From: Candidatus Goldiibacteriota bacterium
Lineage (GTDB): Bacteria; Oederibacteriota; PGYV01
Assembly (NCBI GenBank): GCA_016937715.1
Contig: JAFGWA010000085.1
Location: 1-40,007, forward strand
DNA length: 40,007 bases
Direction: 5' to 3'
Of this stretch, positions 8,448 to 17,839 are shown piece by piece. Below the pieces are notes generated by a model. It was not told the DNA's origin. It did not search any database and saw only the letters and a list, made by a program, of their open reading frames with translations. Position 1 is the first letter of the stretch. The number at the start of each line of letters is the position of its first letter. Both the position numbers and the translations under genes were made by a program.

Positions 8448-11029
8448 TGATTGATTTTGAAAAACTTACTGTAAAAGCGCAGGAAGCTTTAAGGCAGGCG
8501 CATTCAATTGCGTCAGAGTACGCCAACCAGCAGCTTATGCCGGAACATATTCTTAAAGCCATGCTTTCGGATGAAAGCGGCGCGGCATCACAGGTACTTA
8601 AAAAAACCGGTGCGGATTTCAACAAAGTACTTGCCGGTGTTGAAACGGCCATAAATAAACTTCCAAAAGTCAGCGGTATCTCGGAAGTTTATATGTCAAA
8701 AGAAACCGGCGCAATGGCGTCATCAGCCGTAAAAAAAGCAGCGGAATTCAAGGATGAATATGTCAATACGGAACATTTTCTTCTTGCAATGGCGGACGAT
8801 AAAAAGTCGGCGGCAGGAAATGTGCTTGTAAATAACGGGGCGGCTTATGATGTGCTGCTAAAAGCCATGCGTGATGTGCGCGGCGGGCAAAGAGTGACAG
8901 ACCGGAATCCCGAAGATAAATACAGGGCATTATCCAAATATGGCACAGACCTTGTGGCAGCTGCTGCCGCCGGAAAGATTGACCCGGTTATTGGCAGGGA
9001 CGCGGAAATAAGAAGGGTTATGCAGGTGCTGTCAAGGCGCACGAAAAATAATCCGGTGCTTATAGGCGAAGCGGGAGTCGGCAAGACCGCGGTTGCCGAA
9101 GGCGTGGCGGTGCGCGTAATGAAAGGCGACTGTCCTGATAATTTAAAAGACAAGCGCGTTATAGCGCTTGATATAAGCGCAATGGTGGCAGGCGCGAAGT
9201 TCAGGGGCGAATTTGAAGAACGGTTAAAAGCCGTGTTAAAAGAGATTAAGGATGCGGGCGGAAATATTATACTTTTTATAGATGAAATTCACACGCTGGT
9301 AGGCGCGGGAAAAACCGAAGGCGCGATGGATGCCGCCAACATATTAAAACCTTCATTATCACGCGGGGAATTAAGGGCGATTGGGGCAACCACGCTTGAC
9401 GAATACCGCAAGTATATAGAAAAAGACCCCGCGCTGGAGCGCAGGTTTCAGCCTGTAATGGTAAACGAACCATCGGTGGATGATACCATTTCTATTTTAA
9501 GGGGCTTAAAAGAAAAATATGAAGTGCATCACGGCGTAAGGATAAAGGACGCGGCTGTTGTTGCCGCGGCAAACCTTTCAAACAGGTATATTCAGGGAAG
9601 GTTTCTTCCGGATAAGGCCATAGATTTAATGGATGAAGCCGCGTCAAAAATAAAAATGGAAATTGACAGCATGCCGGCGGAAATGGATTCTATAGAACGC
9701 AGGTTAAGGCGGCTTGAAATTGAAAAAGAAGCGGTAAAAAAAGAATCAGGAGAAAAGGAAACAGCCGCAAAACTGAAAGAACTTACGGCTGATATAGAAG
9801 ATTTGAAGGAGAAAAAGAACGCTTTTGGCGCGCGGTGGGGCAGGGAAAAAGAAGTGATAGAGAAAATGCGCGCCGCGAAGAAAAATATAGAAATAAAAAA
9901 ACAGGAAGAGGAAAAGTTTGAACGCGAAGGAAACCTTGAAGCAGTGGCCAGGATAAGGTACGGTGAACTTGCGCAGCTGGATAAAGAAATAAAAGGCCTT
10001 GAAAATGAACTTGCAAAGTTAACCAAAGAAGGAACCCTGTTAAAGGAAGAAGTTGATGAAGAAGATGTGGCGGCAGTGGTTTCGCAGTGGACAGGAATCT
10101 CGGTATCTAAAATGCTTGAAGGCGAAGCCGGTAAGCTAATGAAGATGGAAGATAATATAAAACAGAGCCTTGTAGGGCAGGACGGCGCCGTGGAAGCCGT
10201 GGCTAATGCCATAAGGCGCGCGCGCGCGGGAATATCCGAAGAGGCGCGCCCTATGGGAACTTTTTTATTTCTTGGGCCAACCGGGGTGGGCAAGACAGAG
10301 CTTGCGCGCTCGCTGTCGCGCTTTCTGTTTGACGATGAAAAAGCGATGATAAGAATAGATATGTCAGAGTACATGGAGAAACACGAAGTGTCGCGCCTTA
10401 TAGGCGCCCCGCCCGGGTATGTGGGATATGAAGAAGGCGGGCAGCTTACAGAAGCGGTAAGAAGAAAACCTTATTCGGTCATACTTTTTGATGAAGTGGA
10501 AAAAGCCCATTCGGACGTATTTGATATTCTGCTGCAGGTGCTGGATGACGGAAGGTTAACTGACGGGCAGGGAAGGGTGGTGGATTTTAAAAATTCGGTT
10601 ATAATCATGACTTCCAATATAGGCAGCGAAAAAATATCATCATCCGGCGATAATGACAGTATTAAAAAAGAGGTGCTTGAAGAAGTCAGGCGCCGGTTTA
10701 AGCCTGAATTTATAAACAGGCTTGACGAAATAATTGTGTTTAACAGGTTATCAAAAGAAAACATTTATGGAATAGTGAGGATACAGGCAGATGAACTTAA
10801 GAAGAGGCTGAAAGATAAAGGAATAATGCTTGAAATTGATGAAAATGCGGTTAAACTGATAGCGGATGAAGGTTTTGACGAAGTTTACGGAGCAAGGCCG
10901 TTAAAGCGTATTATCAGGTCAAGGATAGAAAACGAACTGGCAAAACTGATAATTTCGGGAAGCCTTACAGAAGGAAAAACGATAGTTGTGGAAGTAAAAG
11001 ACGGTTTTTTAGTTTCAAAGATTAAATAG
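8447..11029 (+). CDS. clpB: ATP-dependent disaggregase ClpB
   Basis: ClpB is a cytoplasmic hexameric AAA+ chaperone that works with DnaK to pull apart protein aggregates. The 860 residues match the family. It has an N-terminal Clp repeat domain (about 1-145), AAA1 with Walker A GEAGVGKT (Lys213) and [10 protein letters not shown], the long middle coiled coil (about 400-530) that separates ClpB from ClpA/ClpC, and AAA2 with [10 protein letters not shown] (Lys616) and LFDEVEKAH. The C-terminal small domain contains YGARPLKR. It starts in a TAATG overlap with manA. Heat-shock genes usually have their own promoter, but none could be placed because the start lies inside manA. Confidence 0.97.
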   Translation: MIDFEKLTVKAQEALRQAHSIASEYANQQLMPEHILKAMLSDESGAASQVLKKTGADFNKVLAGVETAINKLPKVSGISEVYMSKETGAMASSAVKKAAEFKDEYVNTEHFLLAMADDKKSAAGNVLVNNGAAYDVLLKAMRDVRGGQRVTDRNPEDKYRALSKYGTDLVAAAAAGKIDPVIGRDAEIRRVMQVLSRRTKNNPVLIGEAGVGKTAVAEGVAVRVMKGDCPDNLKDKRVIALDISAMVAGAKFRGEFEERLKAVLKEIKDAGGNIILFIDEIHTLVGAGKTEGAMDAANILKPSLSRGELRAIGATTLDEYRKYIEKDPALERRFQPVMVNEPSVDDTISILRGLKEKYEVHHGVRIKDAAVVAAANLSNRYIQGRFLPDKAIDLMDEAASKIKMEIDSMPAEMDSIERRLRRLEIEKEAVKKESGEKETAAKLKELTADIEDLKEKKNAFGARWGREKEVIEKMRAAKKNIEIKKQEEEKFEREGNLEAVARIRYGELAQLDKEIKGLENELAKLTKEGTLLKEEVDEEDVAAVVSQWTGISVSKMLEGEAGKLMKMEDNIKQSLVGQDGAVEAVANAIRRARAGISEEARPMGTFLFLGPTGVGKTELARSLSRFLFDDEKAMIRIDMSEYMEKHEVSRLIGAPPGYVGYEEGGQLTEAVRRKPYSVILFDEVEKAHSDVFDILLQVLDDGRLTDGQGRVVDFKNSVIIMTSNIGSEKISSSGDNDSIKKEVLEEVRRRFKPEFINRLDEIIVFNRLSKENIYGIVRIQADELKKRLKDKGIMLEIDENAVKLIADEGFDEVYGARPLKRIIRSRIENELAKLIISGSLTEGKTIVVEVKDGFLVSKIK

Positions 11030-11031
11030 GA

Positions 11032-11048
11032 CGCCGAAAGGCGGAGGT
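11032..11048 (+). promoter_or_regulatory. Small GNRA-type hairpin abutting the Shine-Dalgarno of the M16 gene
   Basis: CGCC-GAAA-GGCG (11032-11043) is a perfect 4-bp stem with a GAAA tetraloop, between clpB and the next start. Its 3' arm shares a base with the GGAGGT ribosome binding site. It may mark an mRNA processing point or tune translation. It is short, so chance cannot be excluded. Confidence 0.3.
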
Positions 11049-11054
11049 ATAAAA

Positions 11055-13712
11055 ATGAACAGGGCGATTAAAACAGCATCCATAGCGGTGTTATCGATAC
11101 TTATGATGAGAGGGGTAATAATGGCAAACGCGGATATCACAAAAAAAGTGCTTCAGAACGGGGTAACGATAATTATAAAAGAAAATCACGCGGCGCCGGT
11201 GGCGGCGTGTAATTTCTGGGTGAAAACGGGTTCTGCCTATGAAAGCGATTCGGAAAAAGGCATGACTCATTTTATAGAACACCTTCTTTTTAAAGGCACT
11301 GAAAAAAGAGGGTTGGGGCAGATAGATAAGGAAATAACCGAACTTGGCGGATACAATAATGCTTTTACCACGTATGATGCCACAAATTACGTTATTGTGC
11401 TTCCGGCAGAGCATGTGGAAAAAGCTATTGAAATAGAGTACGACGCGCTGACCGCTTCTGTTTTCGCGGAAGAAGAGATTAATAAGGAAAGGGAAGTGGT
11501 AATTACGGAGCTTAACAGGGGGCTTGATAATCCCCATGTTTTTACGTGGCAGAAACTTATGTACAATTCATTTGAAAAATACTACCGGGACCCTGTCATA
11601 GGATATGAAGACAGGCTGAAAAATTTTAACAGGGAAAAGGTGGTGGATTTTTATTCAAAGCATTATGTGCCTGAAAATATAATTGTCGTAATAGCAGGCG
11701 ATGTGGATGCGGCAAAAACAATGATATACGCGGAAAATCTTTTTGGGGCTATTAAGCCGCGGGGTTCGGCAGGCGATAACCCGGTTGAAGAGATTAAAGA
11801 CAAAGAAGGTTTTACCTATAATACTTTTTCGGGGCAGATTGAAAGCAGGTATCTGGCTGTCTCTTTCAGGATACCGGATGCGGTTTCTTCGGATATGCCG
11901 GCTATAGAGGTGCTGGCGCGAGTGCTTGCCGGTTCCGAAAGCACGGTGTTATACAGGACGCTTAAAGAGGAAAAACAGCTTGTGGATGAAATAGACGTGG
12001 ATATTTTCGCGGGGAAGTCCGGCGGAATAATAGCGTTTTTCGCGACGGTAAGGGAAGGGAAATACGCTGAGACTTTAAAGGAACTGTTTACCCTTATTGA
12101 AAAGGCCAAATCTGAAGCCGTAAAGCCCGAAGTGCTTGCAAGGGTGAAAGCGGACATGATGAGGGAAGAATCCAAAGAAAATATGAAAGTGGAAAATATG
12201 GCTGTTAACCTTGGATATTATCAGATGCTTGGCAGCCACGAGATGTATTACAAATATTATGACGGGCTGCAGAGGGTTATAGAAAGCGATATTCCGAATA
12301 TGGCGCGCCGGTATCTGAATCTTAATAATGCCAATTTAGTTCTTTATTATCCGGCAAAAGCGGAAAATGAATTAAAAGGAATGCTTGATGCTGAAGGGAT
12401 AAGGGGTTTTGTAACTGTAACTCCGGAAGTAAAAGCCGAAGCAGCCGGCGAATTAAAGTCAGAAAAACTTAAGAACGGCATTCTGTTTATTCATAAGAAG
12501 CTGTCCAACACCGGCATTGTCTCGGCCAAGTTTATGTTTACGGGAGGGCAGCCGTATGAAAGCGCGCAGGAAGGGTATTACAGGGGTATTACGAACCTGA
12601 TGATGGAAACCATGATGAAAGGCACCAAAACAAGAAATGCCGCGGCCATAGCGGAAGAAATTGACAGGTTGGGAGCGGTTATGGTCAAGGATATTTCAAG
12701 GGACAGTTTTGGATGGGGCCTTGAATCGTTAAACACAAATTTTGAAGGGCTTATGTCGCTTTTTGCGGATATCGTATTTAATCCGGTATTTTCGCTTTCG
12801 GAAATAAAGAAGGAAAAAGCGGATATTTTAAATATGATAAAGCGGAGAAAAGATAACCCTGCAGGTTACGCGATGAAGATTTTTAATGAAACGCTTTATG
12901 AATGGCATCCTTACGGATACCCTGTAGCAGGCGAGACAGAAACCGTGAACCGTATAAGTTCGTCGCTTATTAAAGAGTGGCATAAAAACAGGCTTATGCC
13001 CAATACCCTTGTGGTGTCTGTGGTGGGAAATATAGAGTACGATGACGCGAAAAATATGGTTCAGAAACATTTTGGCGCCTGGAAAAAAGGCAGGCAGCCA
13101 AACGCGAAGATACCGGTAAAAATCACAGAGCAGAAAAAAGAGAAACGCGAGACTTTTGAAAAAAACCAGACACATATGGTCCTTGGTTTTTTAGGGCCCA
13201 AAACAGGCTCCGATGATTATTACCCGTTTCGGGTGCTGGATTCAGTTTTAAGCGGGGGTATGAACAGCAGGTTATTTTCGGAAGTAAGGGATAAAAGAAA
13301 CCTGTGTTATACAATATATTCCATGTTTGACCGTACGGTGGAGCGCGGCGCGTTTAAGATATATACCGCCACATCGCCGGAAAACGAGCAGGCTGCTTAC
13401 GACGCCATTCTTGAAATATTAAATGATATTAAAAATAACGGTATTACTGACGGGGAATTAAAAACCGCCAAGGCATATATAAGCGGCATGTATAAGATTG
13501 GCATGCAGGACTATATGGGCAGGGCGGATTCTTACGCGGCTTATGAAATACTTGGGCTGGGCTATGAAAATGTGGATGTGTTTCCTGACAGAATTAACGC
13601 GGTCACAAAAGAAGAAGTAAACAGCGTGATACAAAAATATTTTAAATTGGACGGGATGACAAAAGCTGTTGTAGGGGCGGCTGTAAAGAAAAAACAGGAG
13701 GCAGGAAAGTGA
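11055..13712 (+). CDS. Secreted M16-family zinc metallopeptidase, two-half fusion
   Basis: The 885-residue protein contains two M16 units in tandem. The first is catalytic: inverted zinc motif His72-Phe-Ile-Glu75-His76 with a third ligand at about Glu152 (VVITELNRG), followed by an M16C domain. The second unit (about 475-880) has lost the zinc motif (LMMETMMKGT where an HxxEH would be). It keeps the substrate-clamping region around SGGMNSRLFSEVRDKRNLCYTIYS. Active-plus-inactive halves in one chain are the normal pattern for long M16 peptidases. A signal-like N-terminus (about residues 1-26) suggests export. Substrates are unknown; relatives degrade small peptides. A strong GGAGGT precedes the ATG. 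The stop overlaps the next start as GTGA. Confidence 0.92.
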   Translation: MNRAIKTASIAVLSILMMRGVIMANADITKKVLQNGVTIIIKENHAAPVAACNFWVKTGSAYESDSEKGMTHFIEHLLFKGTEKRGLGQIDKEITELGGYNNAFTTYDATNYVIVLPAEHVEKAIEIEYDALTASVFAEEEINKEREVVITELNRGLDNPHVFTWQKLMYNSFEKYYRDPVIGYEDRLKNFNREKVVDFYSKHYVPENIIVVIAGDVDAAKTMIYAENLFGAIKPRGSAGDNPVEEIKDKEGFTYNTFSGQIESRYLAVSFRIPDAVSSDMPAIEVLARVLAGSESTVLYRTLKEEKQLVDEIDVDIFAGKSGGIIAFFATVREGKYAETLKELFTLIEKAKSEAVKPEVLARVKADMMREESKENMKVENMAVNLGYYQMLGSHEMYYKYYDGLQRVIESDIPNMARRYLNLNNANLVLYYPAKAENELKGMLDAEGIRGFVTVTPEVKAEAAGELKSEKLKNGILFIHKKLSNTGIVSAKFMFTGGQPYESAQEGYYRGITNLMMETMMKGTKTRNAAAIAEEIDRLGAVMVKDISRDSFGWGLESLNTNFEGLMSLFADIVFNPVFSLSEIKKEKADILNMIKRRKDNPAGYAMKIFNETLYEWHPYGYPVAGETETVNRISSSLIKEWHKNRLMPNTLVVSVVGNIEYDDAKNMVQKHFGAWKKGRQPNAKIPVKITEQKKEKRETFEKNQTHMVLGFLGPKTGSDDYYPFRVLDSVLSGGMNSRLFSEVRDKRNLCYTIYSMFDRTVERGAFKIYTATSPENEQAAYDAILEILNDIKNNGITDGELKTAKAYISGMYKIGMQDYMGRADSYAAYEILGLGYENVDVFPDRINAVTKEEVNSVIQKYFKLDGMTKAVVGAAVKKKQEAGK

Positions 13713-14122
13713 TACGGATAAAACCGCTTAATGCATCAAATTTCTCGAAATACGGAAAGATTATCTGCCAGGAAAAAGAAAATGAGATATTTCAGGTGGT
13801 GTTGTCAGAACCCGCGCAGACAGGGTGGAGGATAGGTTACCTTGTAATGGGGCCGGGCAGGACAGACAGCCTTGAAGCGCACCCGGAATCATATGAAACT
13901 TTTGAACCGGTTTCAGGAACGGCAATAATGCTGGTTGCCGAAGAAAAGACGCCGGATAAGATAGAGGCGTTTCTGCTGGATAAACCGATATGTATTAATA
14001 AAAAAATATGGCACGGGGTCAGTGTGCTGTCTGAAAAATGCGAGATTAAAATAATGGAAAATTTTGAAGTGGAATCCATATTTCATAAACTTGAAAAGAA
14101 CCTTGAAGCGGGTTTTGTATAA
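13709..14122 (+). CDS. Ureidoglycolate lyase (AllA)-like cupin protein
   Basis: This 137-residue small cupin resembles the AllA/ureidoglycolate hydrolase family. It shows HPESYETFEPVSGTAIMLVA, close to the HP..QxFIPMxG...VVVA block, a following AFLLDKPICINKKIWHG, like the family's NYHRNVWHHP, and an N-terminal LNASNFSKYGKII like the typical AllA opening. No purine-catabolism gene is nearby, so ureidoglycolate cleavage is doubtful. Many distant members have unknown substrates. GTG start overlapping the M16 gene stop by four bases (GTGA), so the two are translationally coupled. About 83 bases separate it from the PAP2 gene. Confidence 0.65.
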   Translation: MIRIKPLNASNFSKYGKIICQEKENEIFQVVLSEPAQTGWRIGYLVMGPGRTDSLEAHPESYETFEPVSGTAIMLVAEEKTPDKIEAFLLDKPICINKKIWHGVSVLSEKCEIKIMENFEVESIFHKLEKNLEAGFV

Positions 14123-14179
14123 AATAAAATTCGGGTTATAAAGTTTAAAGCGGAATTAACTTTTCTGTTTTTTAACTTG

Positions 14180-14208
14180 TTGCCTGTACACCGGGGTGGT
14201 GGCAATTG
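14180..14208 (+). promoter_or_regulatory. Possible ribosome-binding-site hairpin at the PAP2 gene start
   Basis: TTGCC (14180-14184) can pair with GGCAA (14201-14205), and ACC (14190-14192) with GGT (14198-14200). The fold leaves a 5-base bulge and a 5-base loop, and it buries the GGTGG Shine-Dalgarno. The TTG start codon lies inside the perfect palindrome GGCAATTGCC (14201-14210). The start may therefore be poorly accessible. This was folded by eye only. Confidence 0.3.
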
Positions 14209-15639
14209 CCGGAAAATAAAATCAGAAGAAATATTCTTATGTTATTATCGCTGCTTGCCGTTACGGTGCCTTTTTGGGTGTCTGATATTGATTTGCGGGT
14301 GCAGTCGTTTCTGTATGATTCATCCGCGGGTACATGGAAATTCGGCGATAATTTTTTTGTTTTATTGCTTTATAGATACGGCACTTTAATTCCCCTTGCG
14401 CTTGGCGTAATAGCGGCCGGTGCTGTTGCTGCTTCGTTTTTTTCGGAACAATTCAGAAAAAACAGAAAACCCGCGCTTTTGTTTCTGTTTGTTTTTCTTG
14501 TGGGGCCGGGGCTTATTGTTAACGTTATTCTGAAAGGGTATATGGGCAATCCCAGGCCGCGTGAGGTTGTTGAATTTGGCGGTAAGTGGCAGTATTCAAA
14601 ACCGCTTATGCCCGGAACTCCCGGAAAAGGGCATTCTTTTCCGTGCGGACACGCCTCTGCGGGATTTATGGCCGCGGTTATGTACTTTTATCTGAGGCAC
14701 AGAAATAAAAGCGCGGCTAATACAATGCTTGTCACCGGCACGGCTTACGGAGCGCTTATGGGTTTTGGCAGAATGGCACAGGGGGCGCACTTTTTATCTG
14801 ATGTAATCTGGGCGGGCGGAATTGTATTTTTAACGGCTTCGCTTGCGGATGACTTTCTTATAAAAACAGGAGATTTTGACTACAACCGTAAAAGAAGCGG
14901 AACCTTAAAACCGGTTGGTATAGCCGCGGCGGTTCTGGCAGCCGCTCTGGCAGGTTCGGCTTTTCTTTTTTCCACTCCTTTTTACAGGGAAAAAACATTC
15001 GATTCGGCGGTAGCGCCGGATAATACGGTAAATATATACACGCAGCAAAGTTCCGTACACATACTTGCCGGCGAAAAAAGGGCTTTTGTAAAATCGGCTT
15101 CAAACGGCTTTGGGCTAAAAGGCAATGATATTATTGATGATTATGACTATAAAGAAAAAGAAGGCAAAGGAATAATTAATTACAGGGCGGCTAAAAAAGG
15201 GCTGTTTACAGAGCTTGTTGCGGATACGGAAGTATCGCTTCCGGATTCGGCATACGTATTAAAAGTGGAGACCTTAAAAGGCGACATTAATTTTAACGCG
15301 AAAGGCAGATATTCCGGACTTATTCTTTATTCCGCCAAAGGTGATGTTAATTTTACGGCTGAACCCGGCGCGGTTTTTGATTCTGTGTTTTTAAAAGCCG
15401 CAGACGGGGATATAAAATTCAGAATTAAGCAGGGAGCTGTTTTCAATCCTGATTCCATGTTGGTAATAAACGCCGCGAAGGGTAAAGTGATAATGTCAAA
15501 CACCGGGGGTTATTATGAAGGCATGTTTAAAGGGATTGATAAAAAGAACGGTTCTCTGGAGATGGAGCATTACGGCAAAGACGGCGCAAAAGCGTTTATA
15601 AACGCGGGTAAAAGAATCTATTATGACGGTGAAAAATGA
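14206..15639 (+). CDS. PAP2-family membrane phosphatase fused to a beta-rich exported domain
   Basis: The N-terminal 230 residues form a multi-span PAP2 phosphatase. The three-part active site is complete: KX6RP at Lys110-Arg117-Pro118, PCGH at 146-149 (PSGH in most relatives), and Arg189-x5-His195-x3-Asp199. Members dephosphorylate lipid A, undecaprenyl diphosphate or phosphatidyl phosphates at the outer face of the inner membrane. A last membrane segment (about 236-258) leads to a C-terminal domain of about 210 residues with repeating short strands (for example LKVETLKGDINFNAKG and SAKGDVNFTAEPG), like the DUF4097/adhesin-type beta-helix. That fusion is not part of the standard family. The TTG start is chosen for its GGTGG; an ATG at 14239 is the alternative. 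The stop overlaps the RuBisCO-like gene as ATGA. Confidence 0.87.
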   Translation: MPENKIRRNILMLLSLLAVTVPFWVSDIDLRVQSFLYDSSAGTWKFGDNFFVLLLYRYGTLIPLALGVIAAGAVAASFFSEQFRKNRKPALLFLFVFLVGPGLIVNVILKGYMGNPRPREVVEFGGKWQYSKPLMPGTPGKGHSFPCGHASAGFMAAVMYFYLRHRNKSAANTMLVTGTAYGALMGFGRMAQGAHFLSDVIWAGGIVFLTASLADDFLIKTGDFDYNRKRSGTLKPVGIAAAVLAAALAGSAFLFSTPFYREKTFDSAVAPDNTVNIYTQQSSVHILAGEKRAFVKSASNGFGLKGNDIIDDYDYKEKEGKGIINYRAAKKGLFTELVADTEVSLPDSAYVLKVETLKGDINFNAKGRYSGLILYSAKGDVNFTAEPGAVFDSVFLKAADGDIKFRIKQGAVFNPDSMLVINAAKGKVIMSNTGGYYEGMFKGIDKKNGSLEMEHYGKDGAKAFINAGKRIYYDGEK

Positions 15640-16859
15640 GCCGCATACTTGCGAAATATTACATTGAAACTCCTGATGACGCGGAAAAAACAGCATCGTT
15701 AATGGCAAAAATGCAGTCCACGGGCACGTGGAAAGATTTAGAAGGGGAAGCGGCGCTGGCGGCCAGGTTTGGGGCAAAGGTGGAAAGTATTAATATCACC
15801 GGAAACAAGGACGTTTATTCGCTGCCGACAAGATATCCTGACGGCAGGAAAGTCACATCAGCGGAAGCGGTAATTTCTTATCCGTGGGAGAACTTTGGGC
15901 CAAAAATTTCCATGCTGCTGACCACAGTGGCGGGCGAGATATTTGACATGTATGAACTGACAGCCGTAAAACTTATAGATATTGAAATGCCGGACAATTT
16001 TGTAAAATTATTTCCGGGGCCGCGGTTTGGAATAGAAGGCTCGCGTAAAATATCCGGTGCTTTTGGCAGGCCTCTGTTTGGGGCAATCACAAAACCATGC
16101 GTGGGGCTTACTCCAAAGCAGCAGGCAGAACTGGCGTATCAGGCGGCAAGCGCCGGCGCGGATTTCATAAAGGATGATGAACTGCTGGCTGACGCCCCGT
16201 ATAACAGGATTACGGACAGGGCTAAAGCAGTGGGGCAGGCAATGAAGAAATCTTTTGATAAAACCGGCAGGCGTACAATGTACGCGGTTAACATAACCGA
16301 TGACCCTGATAATACAATGAAGTTTCATGATATAGTCAAAAAAAGCGGCGCAGGGGCGTTAATGTTTAATTCATTTACAGGCGGGCTTAATAATCTATGC
16401 GTTCTTGCAAGAAAGACAAAATTGCCCATACACCTGCACAGGGATTTTGCCGCGGCGTCAATGCGCGGTTCTTATATAGGAATCTCGCCGGTTGTTTATG
16501 TGAAGCTTGCCAGAATGTGCGGCGCAGACCAGATACAGTGCGGCGGCCTTGGCGGATATTTATATGAAAGCGACGATGAAATGCTGCAGTCTATGCGTGC
16601 GTGTACCGCGCCCATGGCAGGGTTAAAACCGGCGCTCCCGGTATCATCCGGCGGTATGTGGGCGGGCAAACTGGCGGATAATATAAAAAAAATAGGTAAT
16701 AACGATTTTATGTTTTTGTGCGGCGGCGGCGTATTTGGACACCCGGACGGCGGTTACGCGGGAATGCGCTCGCTTTTTGAAGCGTGGGATGAATATAACG
16801 GCATGCCGGAAGGTAATCATCTGAAAGCGGCAAGGGCGGCGTTTGAACGGGTAAAATAA
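15636..16859 (+). CDS. RuBisCO-like protein (type IV)
   Basis: This 407-residue protein has the full RuBisCO large-subunit fold. Kept positions (spinach numbering in brackets): Thr31 (65), Trp32 (66), Lys153 (175), the metal-site trio Lys179 (201), Asp181 (203), Glu182 (204), His268-Arg269 (294-295), Ser338-Gly339-Gly340 (379-381), Gly363-Gly364 (403-404). Lost positions: Met26 for Glu60, Glu101 for Asn123, Cys155 for Lys177, Gln301 for His327, and no lysine in loop 6 (334). It therefore cannot fix CO2 but should still bind Mg and enolise or decarboxylate a phosphorylated sugar-like substrate. The subgroup (MtnW, IV-Photo, EnvOnly, OiaX-like) cannot be assigned by eye. It overlaps the PAP2 gene by four bases, with no methionine-salvage or sugar genes nearby. 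Confidence 0.93.
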   Translation: MSRILAKYYIETPDDAEKTASLMAKMQSTGTWKDLEGEAALAARFGAKVESINITGNKDVYSLPTRYPDGRKVTSAEAVISYPWENFGPKISMLLTTVAGEIFDMYELTAVKLIDIEMPDNFVKLFPGPRFGIEGSRKISGAFGRPLFGAITKPCVGLTPKQQAELAYQAASAGADFIKDDELLADAPYNRITDRAKAVGQAMKKSFDKTGRRTMYAVNITDDPDNTMKFHDIVKKSGAGALMFNSFTGGLNNLCVLARKTKLPIHLHRDFAAASMRGSYIGISPVVYVKLARMCGADQIQCGGLGGYLYESDDEMLQSMRACTAPMAGLKPALPVSSGGMWAGKLADNIKKIGNNDFMFLCGGGVFGHPDGGYAGMRSLFEAWDEYNGMPEGNHLKAARAAFERVK

Positions 16860-16889
16860 ATATTGCCTATTAATTTATATGTTGTTATT

Positions 16890-17810
16890 ATGAAAAAAAT
16901 ATCCGGGAGGCGGCGGTTTGTGCGAAAGTTATCAGCGGTATTGTTTTTTTGTCTGTTTTTTGTTGTACTGACGGCAGTAAACTACGCGGAAGATTCAGTT
17001 AAGATGAATGACGGGAAGAAGTATAAAGGCGTAATTCTGGATTATGAAAAAGGGATGTTTGTTATTAAAATTAACGGTAAGAAATATAATTTAAAAGAAA
17101 ACAGCATATCGGGCATTTACTGGAATTCAAGTGATGCTGAATTAAGCAGTGCTTTACAAGGCGAAAAATTTAAGGGCCCGGTGAACAGGCTGGGCTTTAT
17201 TAAGCTGACTGTGATGCCTTTTTCTGAAACAGTATCCGTTCTGAATGAAGAGTTTAAAAACACTTATAAGGGAAATATGAACTTGTTCGGTATTGATATT
17301 GGTTTTGTAAATACAAAATTTCATACAGATGGTTCTGTTTCTTTAATGACCACTTCTTCATCCGGGATTCTTGAGTATGGAGAGCCCGGTTCTGCGCTTT
17401 CGGGCGTTACTAACATAACCACGACCAAACATATGATGATTCTGAATGCCAGAGTAAAGATAATCTTATCTGAGAGTTTCCCGCTTGTTCCTTATTGCCT
17501 GGTAGGGTTTGGAGGAGCGCTGATAAACGATAAACTTGACAGTTATCCATCTTCTTCGTACACGCCTATGTGGTGGGAACCCGAAGTGGAAAAGTCTGCT
17601 GTTGATAAAACCTATATTGGTTTTACAGGCAGAATTTATGCGGGAGCGTATTACAACATAACAGATTTTTTAGGTGTTGATATTTCAGGAGGTTATTTTG
17701 CAATGACACCTGTTGAATATAGCGACCCAGGTAAAAGCTTGGAAGATTTTTCCGCATATGTTCTAAATAATGGGATTTCTTTTAAAGGCGGTGTAAGATG
17801 GATTTTTTAA
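16890..17810 (+). CDS. Predicted outer-membrane beta-barrel protein with N-terminal SH3-like segment
   Basis: I do not recognise this 306-residue protein. A basic N-terminus and hydrophobic stretch (about residues 10-34, ending NYAED) form a signal peptide. Residues about 35-80 look like a small SH3/Sm-like beta unit (VKMNDGKKYKGVILDYEKG). The remainder alternates polar and aromatic residues as in an eight- to ten-stranded barrel and ends in Trp-Ile-Phe, as outer-membrane proteins often do for BAM recognition. The ATG at 16890 is chosen because it starts the signal peptide. An upstream TTG would add nine residues, and no clear Shine-Dalgarno supports either. It heads a tight run of four envelope genes. 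The local sequence is more AT-rich than the LPS genes. Confidence 0.7.
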   Translation: MKKISGRRRFVRKLSAVLFFCLFFVVLTAVNYAEDSVKMNDGKKYKGVILDYEKGMFVIKINGKKYNLKENSISGIYWNSSDAELSSALQGEKFKGPVNRLGFIKLTVMPFSETVSVLNEEFKNTYKGNMNLFGIDIGFVNTKFHTDGSVSLMTTSSSGILEYGEPGSALSGVTNITTTKHMMILNARVKIILSESFPLVPYCLVGFGGALINDKLDSYPSSSYTPMWWEPEVEKSAVDKTYIGFTGRIYAGAYYNITDFLGVDISGGYFAMTPVEYSDPGKSLEDFSAYVLNNGISFKGGVRWIF

Positions 17811-17839
17811 AAAATAACTTTTTTATAATTATAAAAGAT

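Noticed and set aside
9592-10374. Long open frame on the minus strand inside clpB
   Set aside because: It runs antisense to a fully conserved clpB coding sequence, is Ser-rich as reversed Glu/Lys codons predict, and has no recognisable domain.
15636-16859. True carbon-fixing RuBisCO
   Set aside because: Key carboxylase residues (Lys177, His327, loop-6 Lys334, Asn123, Glu60 in spinach numbering) are replaced or missing, and no phosphoribulokinase gene is in the window.
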